NCBI RefSeq assembly: GCF_020921035.1
Contig: NC_063152.1
Location: 9,500,001-9,564,000 of the forward strand
Length of the DNA stretch: 64,000 bases
Direction: 5' to 3'
DNA from: Rhodamnia argentea
Lineage: Eukaryota; Streptophyta; Magnoliopsida; Myrtales; Myrtaceae
Position 1 is the stretch's first letter; each line of letters starts with the position of its first letter. The notes under the pieces were generated by a model. It searched no databases. It was not told where the DNA came from and was given only the letters and a program-made list of their open reading frames with translations. This document shows positions 1 through 11,605 of the stretch, piece by piece. The position numbers and the translations under genes are program-made.

Positions 1-80
1 AAATGAACTTCTGTCAAAAGCCATGTGGGGGCTCGGAATCGGCACACTGAATGTAATTGGTTTGTTTGTTTTTGTTGCAG

Positions 81-2911
81 TGGCTGCTGATGGAAATGAA
101 CCAGTTCAGATAAAGCTGCACAAATCATTGAGACTGTGGACATTTTATGTGGATTTGGAGGAGAGCCTGGGTACCTTGGAGTCCACACGTGCAGTCTATG
201 AGCGTATTTTAGATTTGAGAATAGCCACTCCACAGATAATAATCAATTATGCAGTTCTGTTGGAAGTATGAATTCATTTTGACAACCTACTTCGTCTCTC
301 CTTGCTCTTATCTTTGGAGACATCACACTAATGTTTTTTTTTACGTGCAGGATAACAAGTATTTCGAAGATGCATTTAAGGTATATGAAAGAGGCGTCAA
401 GATATTTAAGTATCCCCACGTGAAAGATGTATGGGTCACTTATCTCTCTAAGTTCGTAAGGAGATATGGAAAGACGAAACTGGAGCGGTCAAGAGAGTTG
501 TTTGAGCACGCTATTGAAATGGTATGTAAATTAATTTTTCATATTAGCGTGGTTGGTCCATATTTTTCTGTTATTGAGATGTGGCTGCCCTGCTATTTAA
601 ATTATTGAGCGATGGGGTGGTGCAGTACAGGTTTTCATATTTCCAGCTTTTTTTCTTTCGTCTTCCTTGAGTTACTTGTTGGAGGGATTTTTATTTTTTA
701 TTTTTTCCGTTTAAGGAGTACTGCTGAAGAGATTGTTGTATGATAGATGGTATTCTTAGGGAGTTTTACAAAGCAAGCTAATATCTTGGGTGTAGGTACT
801 TCAGTTTGTTTGCTATTGACAAATTTCAAATAGACGAAGAAATTTAGTCTTAACAAAGTGGGGCTGTGAGTGATGCTATTGTGATGATTCAGTAGGACAG
901 TTCATTGGAAAAATTCTTGATAAAAGAGACAAGTTTGTCCTGATTGTGTAGGCTTTGACTTGTGATTTAAATCACCTGCCCCAGTGTGTTCTCATCAATC
1001 TGCATGCATTTGAATCACTGTAGACAAAGATGAAAGATTTGACTCCACGGACTGGGATCATTAATAGTCTTACTCTCGAGTGATGTAATTCCGTACAGAT
1101 TGGTTTTCGTCTCATTCGTTGGAAGAATTCTGTTAATGGCACTCCTTACACTACGATTGCATGAGTCATTGTTTCTTGATGTATTTGTTTTCAGTAGCAA
1201 ATGAATTTATAGCATATGAATCTTACTCGTTTCCTTGGATAGTTTTTAACTGTTTGTCAATCTAGGGGTGAATTTGGCAATAGCGCTATCATAAAATTGT
1301 TTAGCCAATCTGTGTATGTTTGTTTTCATGGATTCTGTTTTAATGGTTAAGTGATGTCATACTTTGATGTTATATACCTATAATCATTGAACTAATCCTG
1401 ATAATTGATTACGTGTCATTTTACTTCTGCCCATTAGACCCCTTCTGATCAAGTAAAGCCTCTATACCTTCAATACGCGAAATTGGAAGAGGAGTATGGT
1501 CTTGCGAAGAGGGCAATGAAGGTGTATGATCAAGCCACTAAGGCCGTGCCTAGCAATGAGAAGTTGGCAATGTACGAAATTTACATAGCACGAGCAGCGG
1601 AGATATTCGGTGTCCCAAGAACAAGAGAGATCTACGAGCAAGCGATAGAAAATGGGGGTCTTCCTGACAAAGATGGGAAGGCGATGTGCTTGAAATATGC
1701 CGAGCTCGAGAAAAGCCTGGGTGAAATAGATCGTGCTCGTGGAATTTATGTGTATGCATCCCAATTCGCTGACCCAAGATCTGATGTTGATTTTTGGAAC
1801 AAGTGGCATGAATTTGAGGTGCAGCACGGGAATGAAGACACCTTCCGGGAAATGCTTCGTATTAAGCGCAGTGTTTCTGCAAGCTATAGCCAGGTATGCT
1901 TTCAGAAATCTCTTTCTTCTCTTGTGTTTTCTATTATTTATAGATGAATATTTTCTTCTGGAGAATGTAAGACATCGTTCTTTTGCTCTATTGGCCATTA
2001 TGATGCTTGCTTCTGTTTCTCTTTAAATTTTGATTATCAAAGTTATTTTTCCATGAAGGTGACTTCAGTCTGTGATGAACTTAGTAGTTGGTGTTCCTGG
2101 AGGAAATGAATAAAGAGCTTGCATGCCAAGCGGCTGAAACAACTTGGGCTATTTTCTGCAGCAAGAAGCCATTTAGCATTGAAACTTACCAAAATTTTAA
2201 AAAGTTAATGATAATCTGTGTCTGAAATAAGTGGTAAGAAAGGGCAAAAAAGAGTCAACTGCATGATTTAAGTCTAAATAGCTTAATATGGGACTCAAAT
2301 GATTTACAATCTGTTACATAACCAACTTCATGAGCAAATCTCTCTTTCTATTCTTACATTTTTTAGGGTTAGCCCCTTTGGATACTCCTGCTTGCTCTCT
2401 GCACAACATCATCATGTTAATGGAAGTCTTGCTTTTTTAACATTAATTTTTGCCTTTTCCCCGTACTCTTCAGACACACTTCATTCTGCCCGAGTATGTC
2501 ATGCAAAAAGACCAGAAGCTGGATCTTGATGATGCAAGAGACAAATTGAAACAGGCTGGTGTTTCCGAGGATGAGATGGCCGCTCTCGAGAGGCAGCTTG
2601 TGCCTTCAGCCAACGACGTTGCCACGAAAGAAGGGAGCCGAAAAGTTGGCTTTGTGAGTGCTGGAGTAGAATCTCAGGCAGATGGAGGGATAAGAAGTAA
2701 TGTGAACCAAGAGGACATCGAACTGCCGGATGAAAGTGACTCGGAAGAAGAGGATAGAGTTGAAATCGCGCAGAAGGACGTGCCATCGGCAGTTTTCGGA
2801 GGGTTGGTTCGGAAGAGGGAAGACTCCGAAAAGGATGAGGAAGGCAAAGATGGTGAGAGCCGTCTTGGCGCCCTGGAGAGAATCAAAAGACTGAAAAAAG
2901 CATCCGGCTGA
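81..2911 (+). CDS. SYF1: Pre-mRNA-splicing factor SYF1 (XAB2), 3' part of the gene
   Basis: These are the last four visible coding exons, 81-265, 351-521, 1438-1893 and 2474-2911. All have GT-AG borders and matching phases, and they encode about 415 C-terminal residues; the 5' part lies left of the window. The protein consists of HAT (half-a-TPR) repeats with W/Y..Y.KFE-like spacing, such as WVTYLSKFVRRYG and YLQYAKLEEEYG. It ends in an acidic tail (DESDSEEEDR) and a basic C-terminus. In the family, SYF1/XAB2 is a scaffold of the Prp19/NTC complex in the spliceosome and, in animals, also binds XPA in transcription-coupled repair. The match in sequence order and in the C-terminal THFILPEYVMQKDQKLD region is strong. 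The stop at 2909-2911 is followed by an AT-rich 3' region. Nothing in the visible part looks broken. Confidence 0.93.
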
Positions 2912-4111
2912 TGTAGCGATCGACTCGAGCATGTCAGTATTTAGATGAAATTTTTGACCAATTTCTGTAATCAAAAGTTGAAATGTGTACCAGAGTTGCT
3001 CCTTGTACTGAAATTTTCAGATGATGTATTCTAGGGCTTTGCTGTGTCAAATCCTTTCATTTTTCTGGTTTCACAGTTGTATACCCCTCGAGTATTTAAA
3101 ATGTTTCTTGGGTACATCTTGTGAGGACAAAATGCCTCCACTGCTCGCATCACAATTTTGAATCGGAGTCTCCTGGAAATTTCATCTAGTGTTATCAGCT
3201 GTTTTTACACCTGTAGGATGTCTAACCGAGTCTCATGTTTTGTGCTTTGGATCCCCTTCTTTGATCAATCATTTTGAGGTCTGACTTTAGCAGATCATGT
3301 TCAGTTTTCTAATGAAATCGAGTTTGAATGTTAGTTCAAAGCGAGTCAGAGTTCCATATTTTCCGTCTTCATTTCTTATGCCGGGCCCAGTTTCTGTTTC
3401 CTTTTGTCTTTTTATTTGATTTAACGACCAATTCTTAAGCGCAAAATTATTAGTAGAATTTCACAGGAAAAAAAATGAAAAATTCGGAAAAATTAGTAAA
3501 AATTTATAGAAATTCTAATTTTAATCAGACTTGATTCATGGCAATTTTGTCAACCCTAAGGATTATAAAATATCATAGTCTGATTGCCAATATAAAACAC
3601 ATTAGGCACATATGAATATTGATGGTTATACTTGGTTTGACAGCCCGAATCTATGCGCAGCCGCCTCTTGATGGCAACGACACAGTTTGTGCAACCAATC
3701 GAGCACATTGTCATTGACAAAAACTGCGGAACGGTCTACTTTTGGCATTAAGGTTTTCATGCAGAGAGGAAGGGGAGTAATTGGAAACAGTCCTCATGCG
3801 CAAGACCTCAAGGTTTAATCTGACATTTGACATATTAAGAATGCGTAAATCCTATTGTCAAAGGAGCTTTCAACAGAACAGAACCAAAAACAGAGACCTG
3901 AACAAAAAGCGTCCGGAGCGCAAAACGTACACATACACCAGATTGTAGAGTCCCATTTTCTGAAGATACTTATTCACTAAATGCAAATGCGAGATCACCA
4001 CAAAATCGCTAATTCTATGATCTCTATAGCTCGCCGATAATGGAACCATGTCTTTTCACTTTTCAGAGCTCTAACTCTAGCACGGAAAAAATGAGTTCAT
4101 TATCTCTCTGA
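2912..4111. other. Intergenic region between convergent SYF1 and FolD
   Basis: This 1.2-kb stretch separates two genes that point at each other, so it should hold both 3' UTRs and terminators. I see no further coding exon. Around 3440-3560 it becomes strongly A/T-rich. No repeat or RNA gene was recognised. Confidence 0.6.
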
Positions 4112-6739
4112 TCAACTGAAAAGACAGTTAAGGGAGTAAGGACATCTGCAGGTAAATGCCGTCCTCGTCGATAACGAATCCTCTTGCACAATTTCAGAAC
4201 TTGTCTTGCGGATTGTAAAGTAGAGTCTGAAACAGCCTACACACTGGAAGTTGTGTGTCCTCTTCGCTGATGTCAGAGTATTACAGAGAAGCATTGCTAT
4301 TGTCATTGGACCAACTCCCCCTGGAACAGGAGTGGTGGCTGATGCTACTTTACACGCCTCCTCATAGCAGACATCTCCAACTAGCTTGTAACCCCGAGAG
4401 CTTTTTGAATCCTGCTACAAGCACCAAAGATAAAGGTCAGCAAACACGTACGCTTGAAAGTGTCCCCAATATGAGCCGGTACTATTCAACCCTTACAGTT
4501 CTGGTGACAAGTTGGCTTTCGAAATGATAACCCAGTCACAATACACCTATAATCTATTGTCTATGCAATTCGACATTTATCTTTACCACCACATGTATCT
4601 GTACAGACTGATCAAACCAACAATGGCTTCCATGCTAATCTCCACACAACTGACAGAGATAAGCTACAATAGTCATCTTGTAAATGGTAAACGTGAATAA
4701 AATTACCTCAACTGGGTTGATCCCGACATCAATAATCACTGCGCCGGGTTTGATCCAGCTCCCTCTCACCATGTTGGGTTGCCCGACAGCTGCAATAATG
4801 ATGTCTGCCTCTCTGGTGATCTCCTCGGGATTTTGTGTCCGGGAATGGACAATGCTGATGGTTGCATCTTCCCTCTAGAAAAAGAGGGGTAAGGTTTATA
4901 GCAGATGAAGATAGATAAATTTCTTAAAGATGACATTATTTGACGAGATAGAAATATACCTGAAGCAGCAAAGCGGCAGGCATCCCAACGATATTGCCTC
5001 GGCCAATCACGACAGCTCTCTTTCCCTTAATACCAATACCGTATCTATGCAATAGCTCTATGCAACCTTTAGGAGTGCAAGGCACAAACAGGGGTTCTCT
5101 ACCTCTCATAGCAAGTCGACCAATGTTGAGTGGGTGAAAAGCGTCCACATCTTTCTCAATACTTACTGCATTCAGGATACTCTGCTCATTCATATGCTGG
5201 AAAAACGACGACTTAGCTGATAAAACTCTTGCAGAACAAGAAAGATGCCATTTAATTTATATACATGCAGACAGGCCCAGGCGCCTTATTCCACAGTCCA
5301 ACAATCTCCTGGTATGTGTTCAACAAAAAACAACTGCCCGATACACAACTCAATAAAGCAACATTAGGTTATGAGGAGGATCTAAAAGTTCTGAGCACCC
5401 TAGTGTCCTGGGCCAACAAAAAAAAAAACGAAAATATCATGGAAAAATACAGGTCATTGTAAGCTCCTCCGACAAGAACATCAAAATTCACCTTTTAATG
5501 AACCCTCCACTAGCAAGAATAATGATTTAAGCATAGAAACTCGAGTTGTTCACGCTACATGAATTAATTGGGACGGAAGCAAAAGGAGTTAGCATTGGAA
5601 CATACTGAAGGCAATGGCAACTGGACAAGAATGCCATGAACCAAAGGATCATCATTGAATCCTGTTATAAACTTGAGCACTTCTTCTTCTTTTGAGTCTG
5701 CAGGCAAATGCACTTCAAAGGAGTTAATCCCCACAGACTCGCAAGCCTTCTTCTTGTTGGGTACGTAAGTCGCAAAATCCTTCCTGTCGCCAACAATAAT
5801 CACTGCTAACCCTGGTGCAACCCCAATTGCCTCCTTCATTCCAGATACTTCAGCTGATATCTCATCTCTGATTAGTTTTGAAACATATTTCCCATGAATC
5901 ACTTTGGCACAAGCCTCACTGGCCACTGCAGCATTGCACACACGATTAATCAATACACACTTTCGGACATGGCATGAAAAAGGTCCAAAAAGAGCTCAAA
6001 TTTCAATTAGAGAATAGGAACAAATTTCAATCTATATTCACGGAAAGCAAAATCCTTTCGGACCAAGAAAAGTTCTCCAGCCACCATTTTGCTGAAATTC
6101 GCCAAAATCACGGATTTGTGAGCCATGTCGGCAATTCTTGATAGGTGATTATGATCTTTCAAATATGTCAGCAATTTTACGTCAGAAAAATTCCATCATC
6201 TTGCTACATTTCACGTCCTTCTACTCATTTTTTTTTTTTTGGTAAGGATTATATTATCAGGCAAGACGTCCTTCTACTCATTGTGATTTCTAAATCCATA
6301 AAACGTAAAAATAAAAGATAAAAAAAAAATAATTCATGAAACGGATTAGATTTCATCTTCTTGTACCACTCGGAAAGCACTGCAACAAACGAATGGAAAA
6401 CAAAAAGAAAATCCACTACCCAAAACAAATCCTACAATTCGCACTTCACGAGCATTCAAGAAAAGCCCTGTTGAGCTTGAAAACTAAAGCTCCATCTCAA
6501 GATCAAGGAGATCAGGCGAAGAAAAGGAAAAAAAAAAACGACACGAAGAGTATCCGAAATAGGGACCAACCCAGAAGTGGGGTAGAAGCGCGGACGGCGA
6601 GGGTCCTGAAAGAAGGGACCTTTGAGGCACAAGAACGGTGGGGCAGCGACAACCGGGGGGCCAAAACGGCGGCGTCCCGGCGGAGGCTCATGGGGAAGAA
6701 GCGAGACGCGGTTGAAGTCGAACACTCGCTGAGCGCCAT
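4112..6739 (-). CDS. FOLD1: Bifunctional methylenetetrahydrofolate dehydrogenase/cyclohydrolase (FolD), organellar-type, with altered motifs
   Basis: Five exons on the minus strand join in phase: 6571-6739, 5606-5925, 4960-5196, 4707-4874 and 4112-4411, giving 397 aa. FolD interconverts 5,10-methylene-THF, methenyl-THF and 10-formyl-THF with NADP+. Exon 1 encodes a Ser/Arg-rich, acid-poor leader ([15 protein letters not shown]...) typical of a mitochondrial or plastid transit peptide. The body follows Arabidopsis FOLD1, including [33 protein letters not shown] and PGGVGPMTI (about 328-336). The active-site Tyr110 and Lys114 are present. Three positions are odd: the usual DSATYVRNKKK reads [11 protein letters not shown] (Phe107, Pro112), the usual GRS cofactor motif reads GRG (Gly230), and the usual VDGFHP reads VDAFHP (Ala182). 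The reading frame also runs 43 residues past the usual ...HNFQ end. The frame and splice sites are intact, so this may be a working, an altered or an early-decaying copy. The assignment to FOLD1 rather than another organellar isoform is from memory. Confidence 0.88.
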
Positions 6740-7240
6740 CCTCGGGGTTTCTCCAAATGGGAATCGTGTCGTCGTATGGAGTCTACGTCAGCAAGACCAG
6801 CTTCCCAGTCCGAGGTTTTTTTAGAGAGTCCAAGAGAGACGGTTTTACAACTCGCGAGGTTGTAATTAATTGAGTCTCAAAATTTTGGAAAAGTGGAAAT
6901 TAAGTTTTAAAATTTGGCAAATTAGTAAAATCGAGCTACTTCGTTAACCTCTTGTTAAGTTGGTTCACAAAAAAATTGGAGATAAAAACAATTTATTACT
7001 TCCTTAACGCACGTGAGGCACGTCTGATGCCGTATCAAGAAAAAAAAAATTATAAGTTTACAAAGCACAAAAAAAAAAATAAAATTGAAAGCTCTTTGCT
7101 TTCACGCGTGAAACGAATGCATTTGATTAACTCTCATCACCCATCACATTTTGACTCGATAAGAGAAAATTACGGACCAGCTCTTGACAACCTACATCCG
7201 AATATGGTTATTGTGAACTTTCGTCTCGTCATCGAGTTAA

Positions 7241-7365
7241 GACGAGATGGCCGCCCTTCGATAGGCGGCCTTTGCGGGGCTTGACCGGCACCACCGCCGC
7301 CGTGGCGGAAGACGGGAGCCGAAAAGTCGGCTTCGCGAGTGCTGGATGTGGAATCGCAAGTCGCA
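7241..7365 (+). pseudogene. Relic of the last SYF1 exon
   Basis: About 125 bases resemble bases 2571-2690 of the SYF1 last exon. Matching pieces are gacgagatggccgccc against gatgagatggccgctc, and gggagccgaaaagtcggctt against gggagccgaaaagttggctt, followed by a gcgagtgctgga / gtgagtgctgga match. The frame is broken by indels, and a TAG follows the first few codons. The relic is GC-richer than the parent because several T bases are C here. No flanking intron or other SYF1 exon is seen, so it is a captured or leftover fragment rather than a gene. Confidence 0.7.
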
Positions 7366-7489
7366 AAACTCTTCTCGATCTCAAACCAACATAAACCGAT
7401 TAAACAAAAAATAAAAGGAAATGAAACAAGAGCAAAAAATTCAAAAAGAAAAATTAATTTGCCCTTTGGAATCATGCTTCGCACCACTA

Positions 7490-8576
7490 CTACGAACCCC
7501 GGTTCATCATCGCCTTGCACTGATTCAAAGACTCCTGCCTCTGCAGCCTCATTTCCTCGTTGAACTTCCGTATGAACGCCTCCACCCGGCGGTTCAGCTC
7601 GTCCTGGCTCGGCGACGCCTCCTTCCCAGCCGGCGACGGCGGCGACGTCGGCAGCTGATTCGTCCGGTCCTTCAACGTGTCCGATTTCCTCATTGCCGGC
7701 CGGGGCTGATCGAGCGGGTCCATCGGATGGCCCCGGTTCTCCCACGTCTCGGACTTACTCAGGCGGCGCCTCGCCAGCGGCATCGCTCGGCCGTCGGTGA
7801 TGGCCTTCCACGCGTTCTCGAGCGTCTCTTGTCGTTTCAGCTTGATTACTCCCAGAGCTTTTCAATCAAACAAAATCATCGGCAATCGGCATTCTGCGTT
7901 ACTCTTTTTCATTTAGAATTTAATTTGAACTGAGCAAAAGCGTACCTTCGGGGCTGGCTTTGGACGGCCTCCGGTGAACGAATCTCGAAGAAACCAGCGG
8001 TTTCTCCGGCGCGGGGAGGCGCTCCGCCGACACCTCCGGAGAATTCGTCCTCCTCGCCGCCGGCGTCCACGTGGACCTCGAAATCACAAACTCCTCATCT
8101 TCCTCTTCCTCCTCCACGCGGTCTCCATGTCCATCTCCACCTCCACCTTCAGCTACCAATCGCTCCGCACGCTCCGCCTCAGAAACCCCAGCCGCCCCGC
8201 TCTCCTCGTAAACGACGTTCTTCCACGGCGAGGGGCACACTACTCCATCGGGAGGCAAAACGAAAACGTAGCCACGGTCGCCGGACGACTCCGCCGCCGA
8301 GATCACCCGTGCCTCCTCCCCCTCCTCCACCTCATGGCAGTTGCCTTGGAGCTTGAAGGAAGCCACGATGGTGGCGATGATGCCGTTGACGACGAGGTAG
8401 ATGTAGGGAGGCTCGAGCCACGAGAGAAGCGAGAGCCACAGGAGAGGGATCTGGACCCTCGCGAGCTCGGAGATCGATGGGGCGGAGAGCTTCATCGCCA
8501 GAGCCGCCGAGAGCACGGCGGCCGACACGGCCACCCCTTTAGCCGAGAGCACCCAAGCGCTCGAAGATGCCGCCAT
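7490..8576 (-). CDS. DUF4408/DUF761 (cotton-fibre-type) membrane protein
   Basis: Two exons, 7946-8576 and 7490-7857, join in phase and give 332 aa. I chose the ATG at 8576 (MAASSSAWVL). Another in-frame ATG lies at 8675, but the stretch between them contains a GA microsatellite that looks like 5' UTR. Residues 13-30 and about 43-74 are hydrophobic. The second segment holds WLSLLSWLEPPYIYLVVNG, which is the DUF4408 core. The middle is low-complexity, with Gly-rich and acidic runs (EEEEEDEEF). The C-terminus carries the DUF761 helix RRVEAFIRKFNEEMRLQRQES, close to the end as in the family. These plant proteins have no agreed biochemical function; the N-terminal segments suggest membrane anchoring with a cytosolic tail. 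The gene is intact and uses many GC-ending codons. Confidence 0.87.
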
Positions 8577-10582
8577 TGCTGGTGCTGCGTGGAAGCTTTG
8601 AGCAAGAGAGAGCTCCGAGAGAGAGAGAGAGAGAGTGAAGATGGAAATGGCCAAAAGCGCTCGAGTCCGCGTCATAAAGTCGTTTGTTTTTACGGGCGCG
8701 AGGTTTCGAGCCATTCCTGGCCGTTGGATGTGGTAATAGACGGTGGATGAGGAAATCTCGGAAAAGTAGGAAATAAAGTTGGCTCTTTTATGGGGAAATG
8801 TTGAGTTCATTAAATGCGCCTTCAAAATATGAAAACTGAATTTCTTTGATTTGTTTTTTTTGTTGTTGTTGCATTTTATTTCTTGCAAAGTAAAGAAAAT
8901 ATGTTAATCTAACATTTTACAAGATTGAATTTGCGTGTTTCAATTCTTTTTTTTTTCGCCATACGAGTTTATTACCCTCTTCTTATTTTGAAATAGCGTG
9001 GAAACTCATGCGCCGTAATTAATCAAATTACACCATTATGTAATTGGAAAAATCTGAAAAAAAAGAAACGTACTTATATTCCAAAGACCAAAAAAAAAAA
9101 AAAAAACGGGTGCTTTTATTCGAGGAACAAAAATGATTACGGTTATCTTTTTTATTCGAATGATTCTACGTGGCAATTGATGCGCTTGACGGCACTTACA
9201 CGATAAGGTGGTGGCGTGCATCTTTTTGTGTTATTAAAAAATTAGAATCGTTAGTATGAATGATTGCAAATTCAAAAAAAATAAATTTTCATTCAAAGAT
9301 AAAAAGAGAGGAAAAATGAGGATGTGGAGGGGGATTTGGCCATCTTTGTCTCGGTGATTTTCCTCTCCGGAGTAGGTGCGTGCTTTTATCATTTTCGACG
9401 GCATGCATGTAAATCTACGCACAATAATCGATCGAACTAGGCCATGTCGCCGATTTATTAATAACCCTCCAAAGATACTAATCCAGATTAAAATCCGAGA
9501 AAGATGTGAATTACCAACTTTAAATATGAAAGATCATTTTTCTGAAGTGAGTCCCAAATTAATGTCTTTAGGAAAACTTTATTATAGTTGTTAAATTATT
9601 ATTTATGAGGAGTAATTATGATGAAAGCCGCTTTGTTGGAGTTGGCAACTCTACAAACCAGTGGAGGACGAACGAGGGGGGGCCATTCAAAAAGTCGGTG
9701 GGACGGTCGGCTGCGTCTGTCCTCGTAATATCCTGCGAGGAACGCAACGGTCGTTTTTATGACCGTTGCACACGAAAAGCGTCGTGCCTTTTCTAATATT
9801 CAAATCATATCACGTGCTCCCGCACGTGACCTAAAATCCCTCTCGTGCCCAGGACCCGCAGACCGGAGTGTCATCGCTGCCACTGAATTTTTTCGAGACT
9901 CGTGGGGCATAAAAAAAAATTGGAGCGCACTTATTTTACGAAAAACGAATAGTTTCAAACAGATATATTTCTTTAAAAATAATCTTTTATATTGCTTACA
10001 AAAATAAATGGCCGAAAAATATTTTCGTCATTCATAAAAATGTTTATACGTTAATTGTTGTTGATAACGAATTCATTGACTAATTATTTCAAACGACGTA
10101 AGATATTATTTTGAGGAAAGTATTTTCAAATAATTCATTTTCTGCCAAGCAAAACGCTCCCTTAAACTCATATGATTGACGATCACGATCGACCCGATTA
10201 TTCGATGTGCAACGGATTAGATCGTAGTATTAGTTACATCCGTGATTGAAGAGAAAGGTTATTGAACTTTGTTCATAAGAATAAATAGAATGAGGGGACT
10301 AAGTTGACCCGAAAAGGGCGACTACTTGTCCAAACCAGCGTAACCCAATCCGACCCATTTTTGGATTTCATAGTAGTATTAATTTGTTGAAAATCGAGAA
10401 AGATGAAAAATTCCGACGAATATCTTGACTAGAAATTCGAACCATGAGGGAGTATATCTACGCATATCATGTCACTAGAGATGCCATCCTTTGTATTAGA
10501 TGAGTACAAAGGAAATTAGCCAGAACCAATGGATTTTGAAAGCCAAACACCCAACAGAAAAAAAAACATGAAACAAAGACAA
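8577..10582. other. AT-rich intergenic DNA
   Basis: The 5' end holds the presumed promoter and 5' UTR of the DUF761 gene, including a GA repeat near 8620-8638. The rest is AT-rich with homopolymer runs (for example 9088-9106). I see no coding exon, RNA gene or clear transposon end. Confidence 0.5.
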
Positions 10583-11329
10583 TGGAAGTCCTAAATCGTC
10601 CTATTAGTCACTTTATCCCTAAAACTTATTTTAGGTCATTTAAGTCTTAAAAGTTAATCCGGTTTGTCACTCGAGTTCTTCCGTTACTGGAGATAGTTTC
10701 AAGTGGATGGGAAGTGTACGCATCAAAAATAAATTTAGAAAAAATATTGAAAAATGAAAAAGAGGACAATGGGAGAGAGAAGCGTCGGGCAGTTAAGGGC
10801 TTCGATAGGGGCGGTGGCACTGAGGGTTGGTAAACCCTCACTAGGGCCAAGGCGACGAGCGCCTGGCTCTCATCAGGATGCCGATGAGGGCAAGCAGTCC
10901 CTTGCCGGGTCGTGGGAGGGTTTCGTGGCCCCAACCCAGGGGCGACGATGTTGTCTATGTGCAGCCTGAGCCCGACACTCAGTCTTTATTTTTATTTTTT
11001 CATTTGAAATTTGAAGGCTTTTCAGTTTAGTTTTCACTTTAATATTTTTTTTTTCTCATTTTTCAATTTTTCAACAATTTCTGTTGTGGCAAGAGTAAAA
11101 CGACGTGTTTTTGTTCTTGAAGAAGTTTAATTATCACGTTAACAGCCGCCACATGTATTGAAAAAAAGATGAGAAATTTTTGCCGTGCGATTTTCTGTCC
11201 ACTAAAAACCAACGGACGTAACATGGAAGTCCTAAGCAAAAGTCATAAGCAAGTTTTAAGACTTAAAAAGGAACGAAAAGAGAGTTTTTGGATTAAAGTG
11301 ATGGATCGAAACAAGTTTTAGGACTTCCA
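10583..11329. mobile_element. Foldback (MITE-like) element with GC-rich core
   Basis: The left end tggaagtcctaaa at 10583 is the inverse of ttttaggacttcca ending at 11329. Pairing continues inward through phrases such as ttaagtcttaaaa and its complement. The arms are AT-rich, and a GC-rich core at about 10780-10930 (ccctcactagggccaaggcg...) lies between them. The same plan of AT-rich arms and GC core occurs at 43661-44130 and around 23160-23540. No transposase is encoded and no clear target duplication was found. Confidence 0.6.
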
Positions 11330-11605
11330 CTATCACCACCGAACTTCAACTTTTGCTCCTGCGAAAAATAAACCGACCCCACAACTTTTCCATACAAGTA
11401 AGTTTAAGTGGCAGTTCACATGCAAACGATGATGTTTCGTACAAATGACATAAAAAATTTGGATGGGGGAGGAAAAAGGCCAAAAAGCATCAGTGTATTG
11501 CATGATGTGCATGGATGATAATCATTTATATCAGCTTCTTCATCACAAACGAGTACCTCACAATCTAACCATCGGTCCTGTCTTTTAGGCGTAGCAATTA
11601 ACTCC

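Noticed and set aside
872-945. Box C/D snoRNA-like text in a SYF1 intron (gtgatga ... ctga)
   Set aside because: No terminal stem pairs the two boxes and no second box pair is clear, so it is compatible with chance in AT-rich DNA.
2068-2140. Another box C/D-like pair in the next SYF1 intron (tgtgatgaa ... ctga)
   Set aside because: The spacing is plausible but the flanks do not pair and no guide target could be tested.
6336-6824. 162-codon open frame on the plus strand over FolD exon 1
   Set aside because: It is a shadow of the transit-peptide exon. The minus-strand exon splices in phase to the next FolD exon.
7974-8750. 258-codon open frame on the plus strand
   Set aside because: It is antisense to the DUF4408/DUF761 gene. 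It is Arg-rich, has no domain, and is explained by the GC-rich codons of the real gene.
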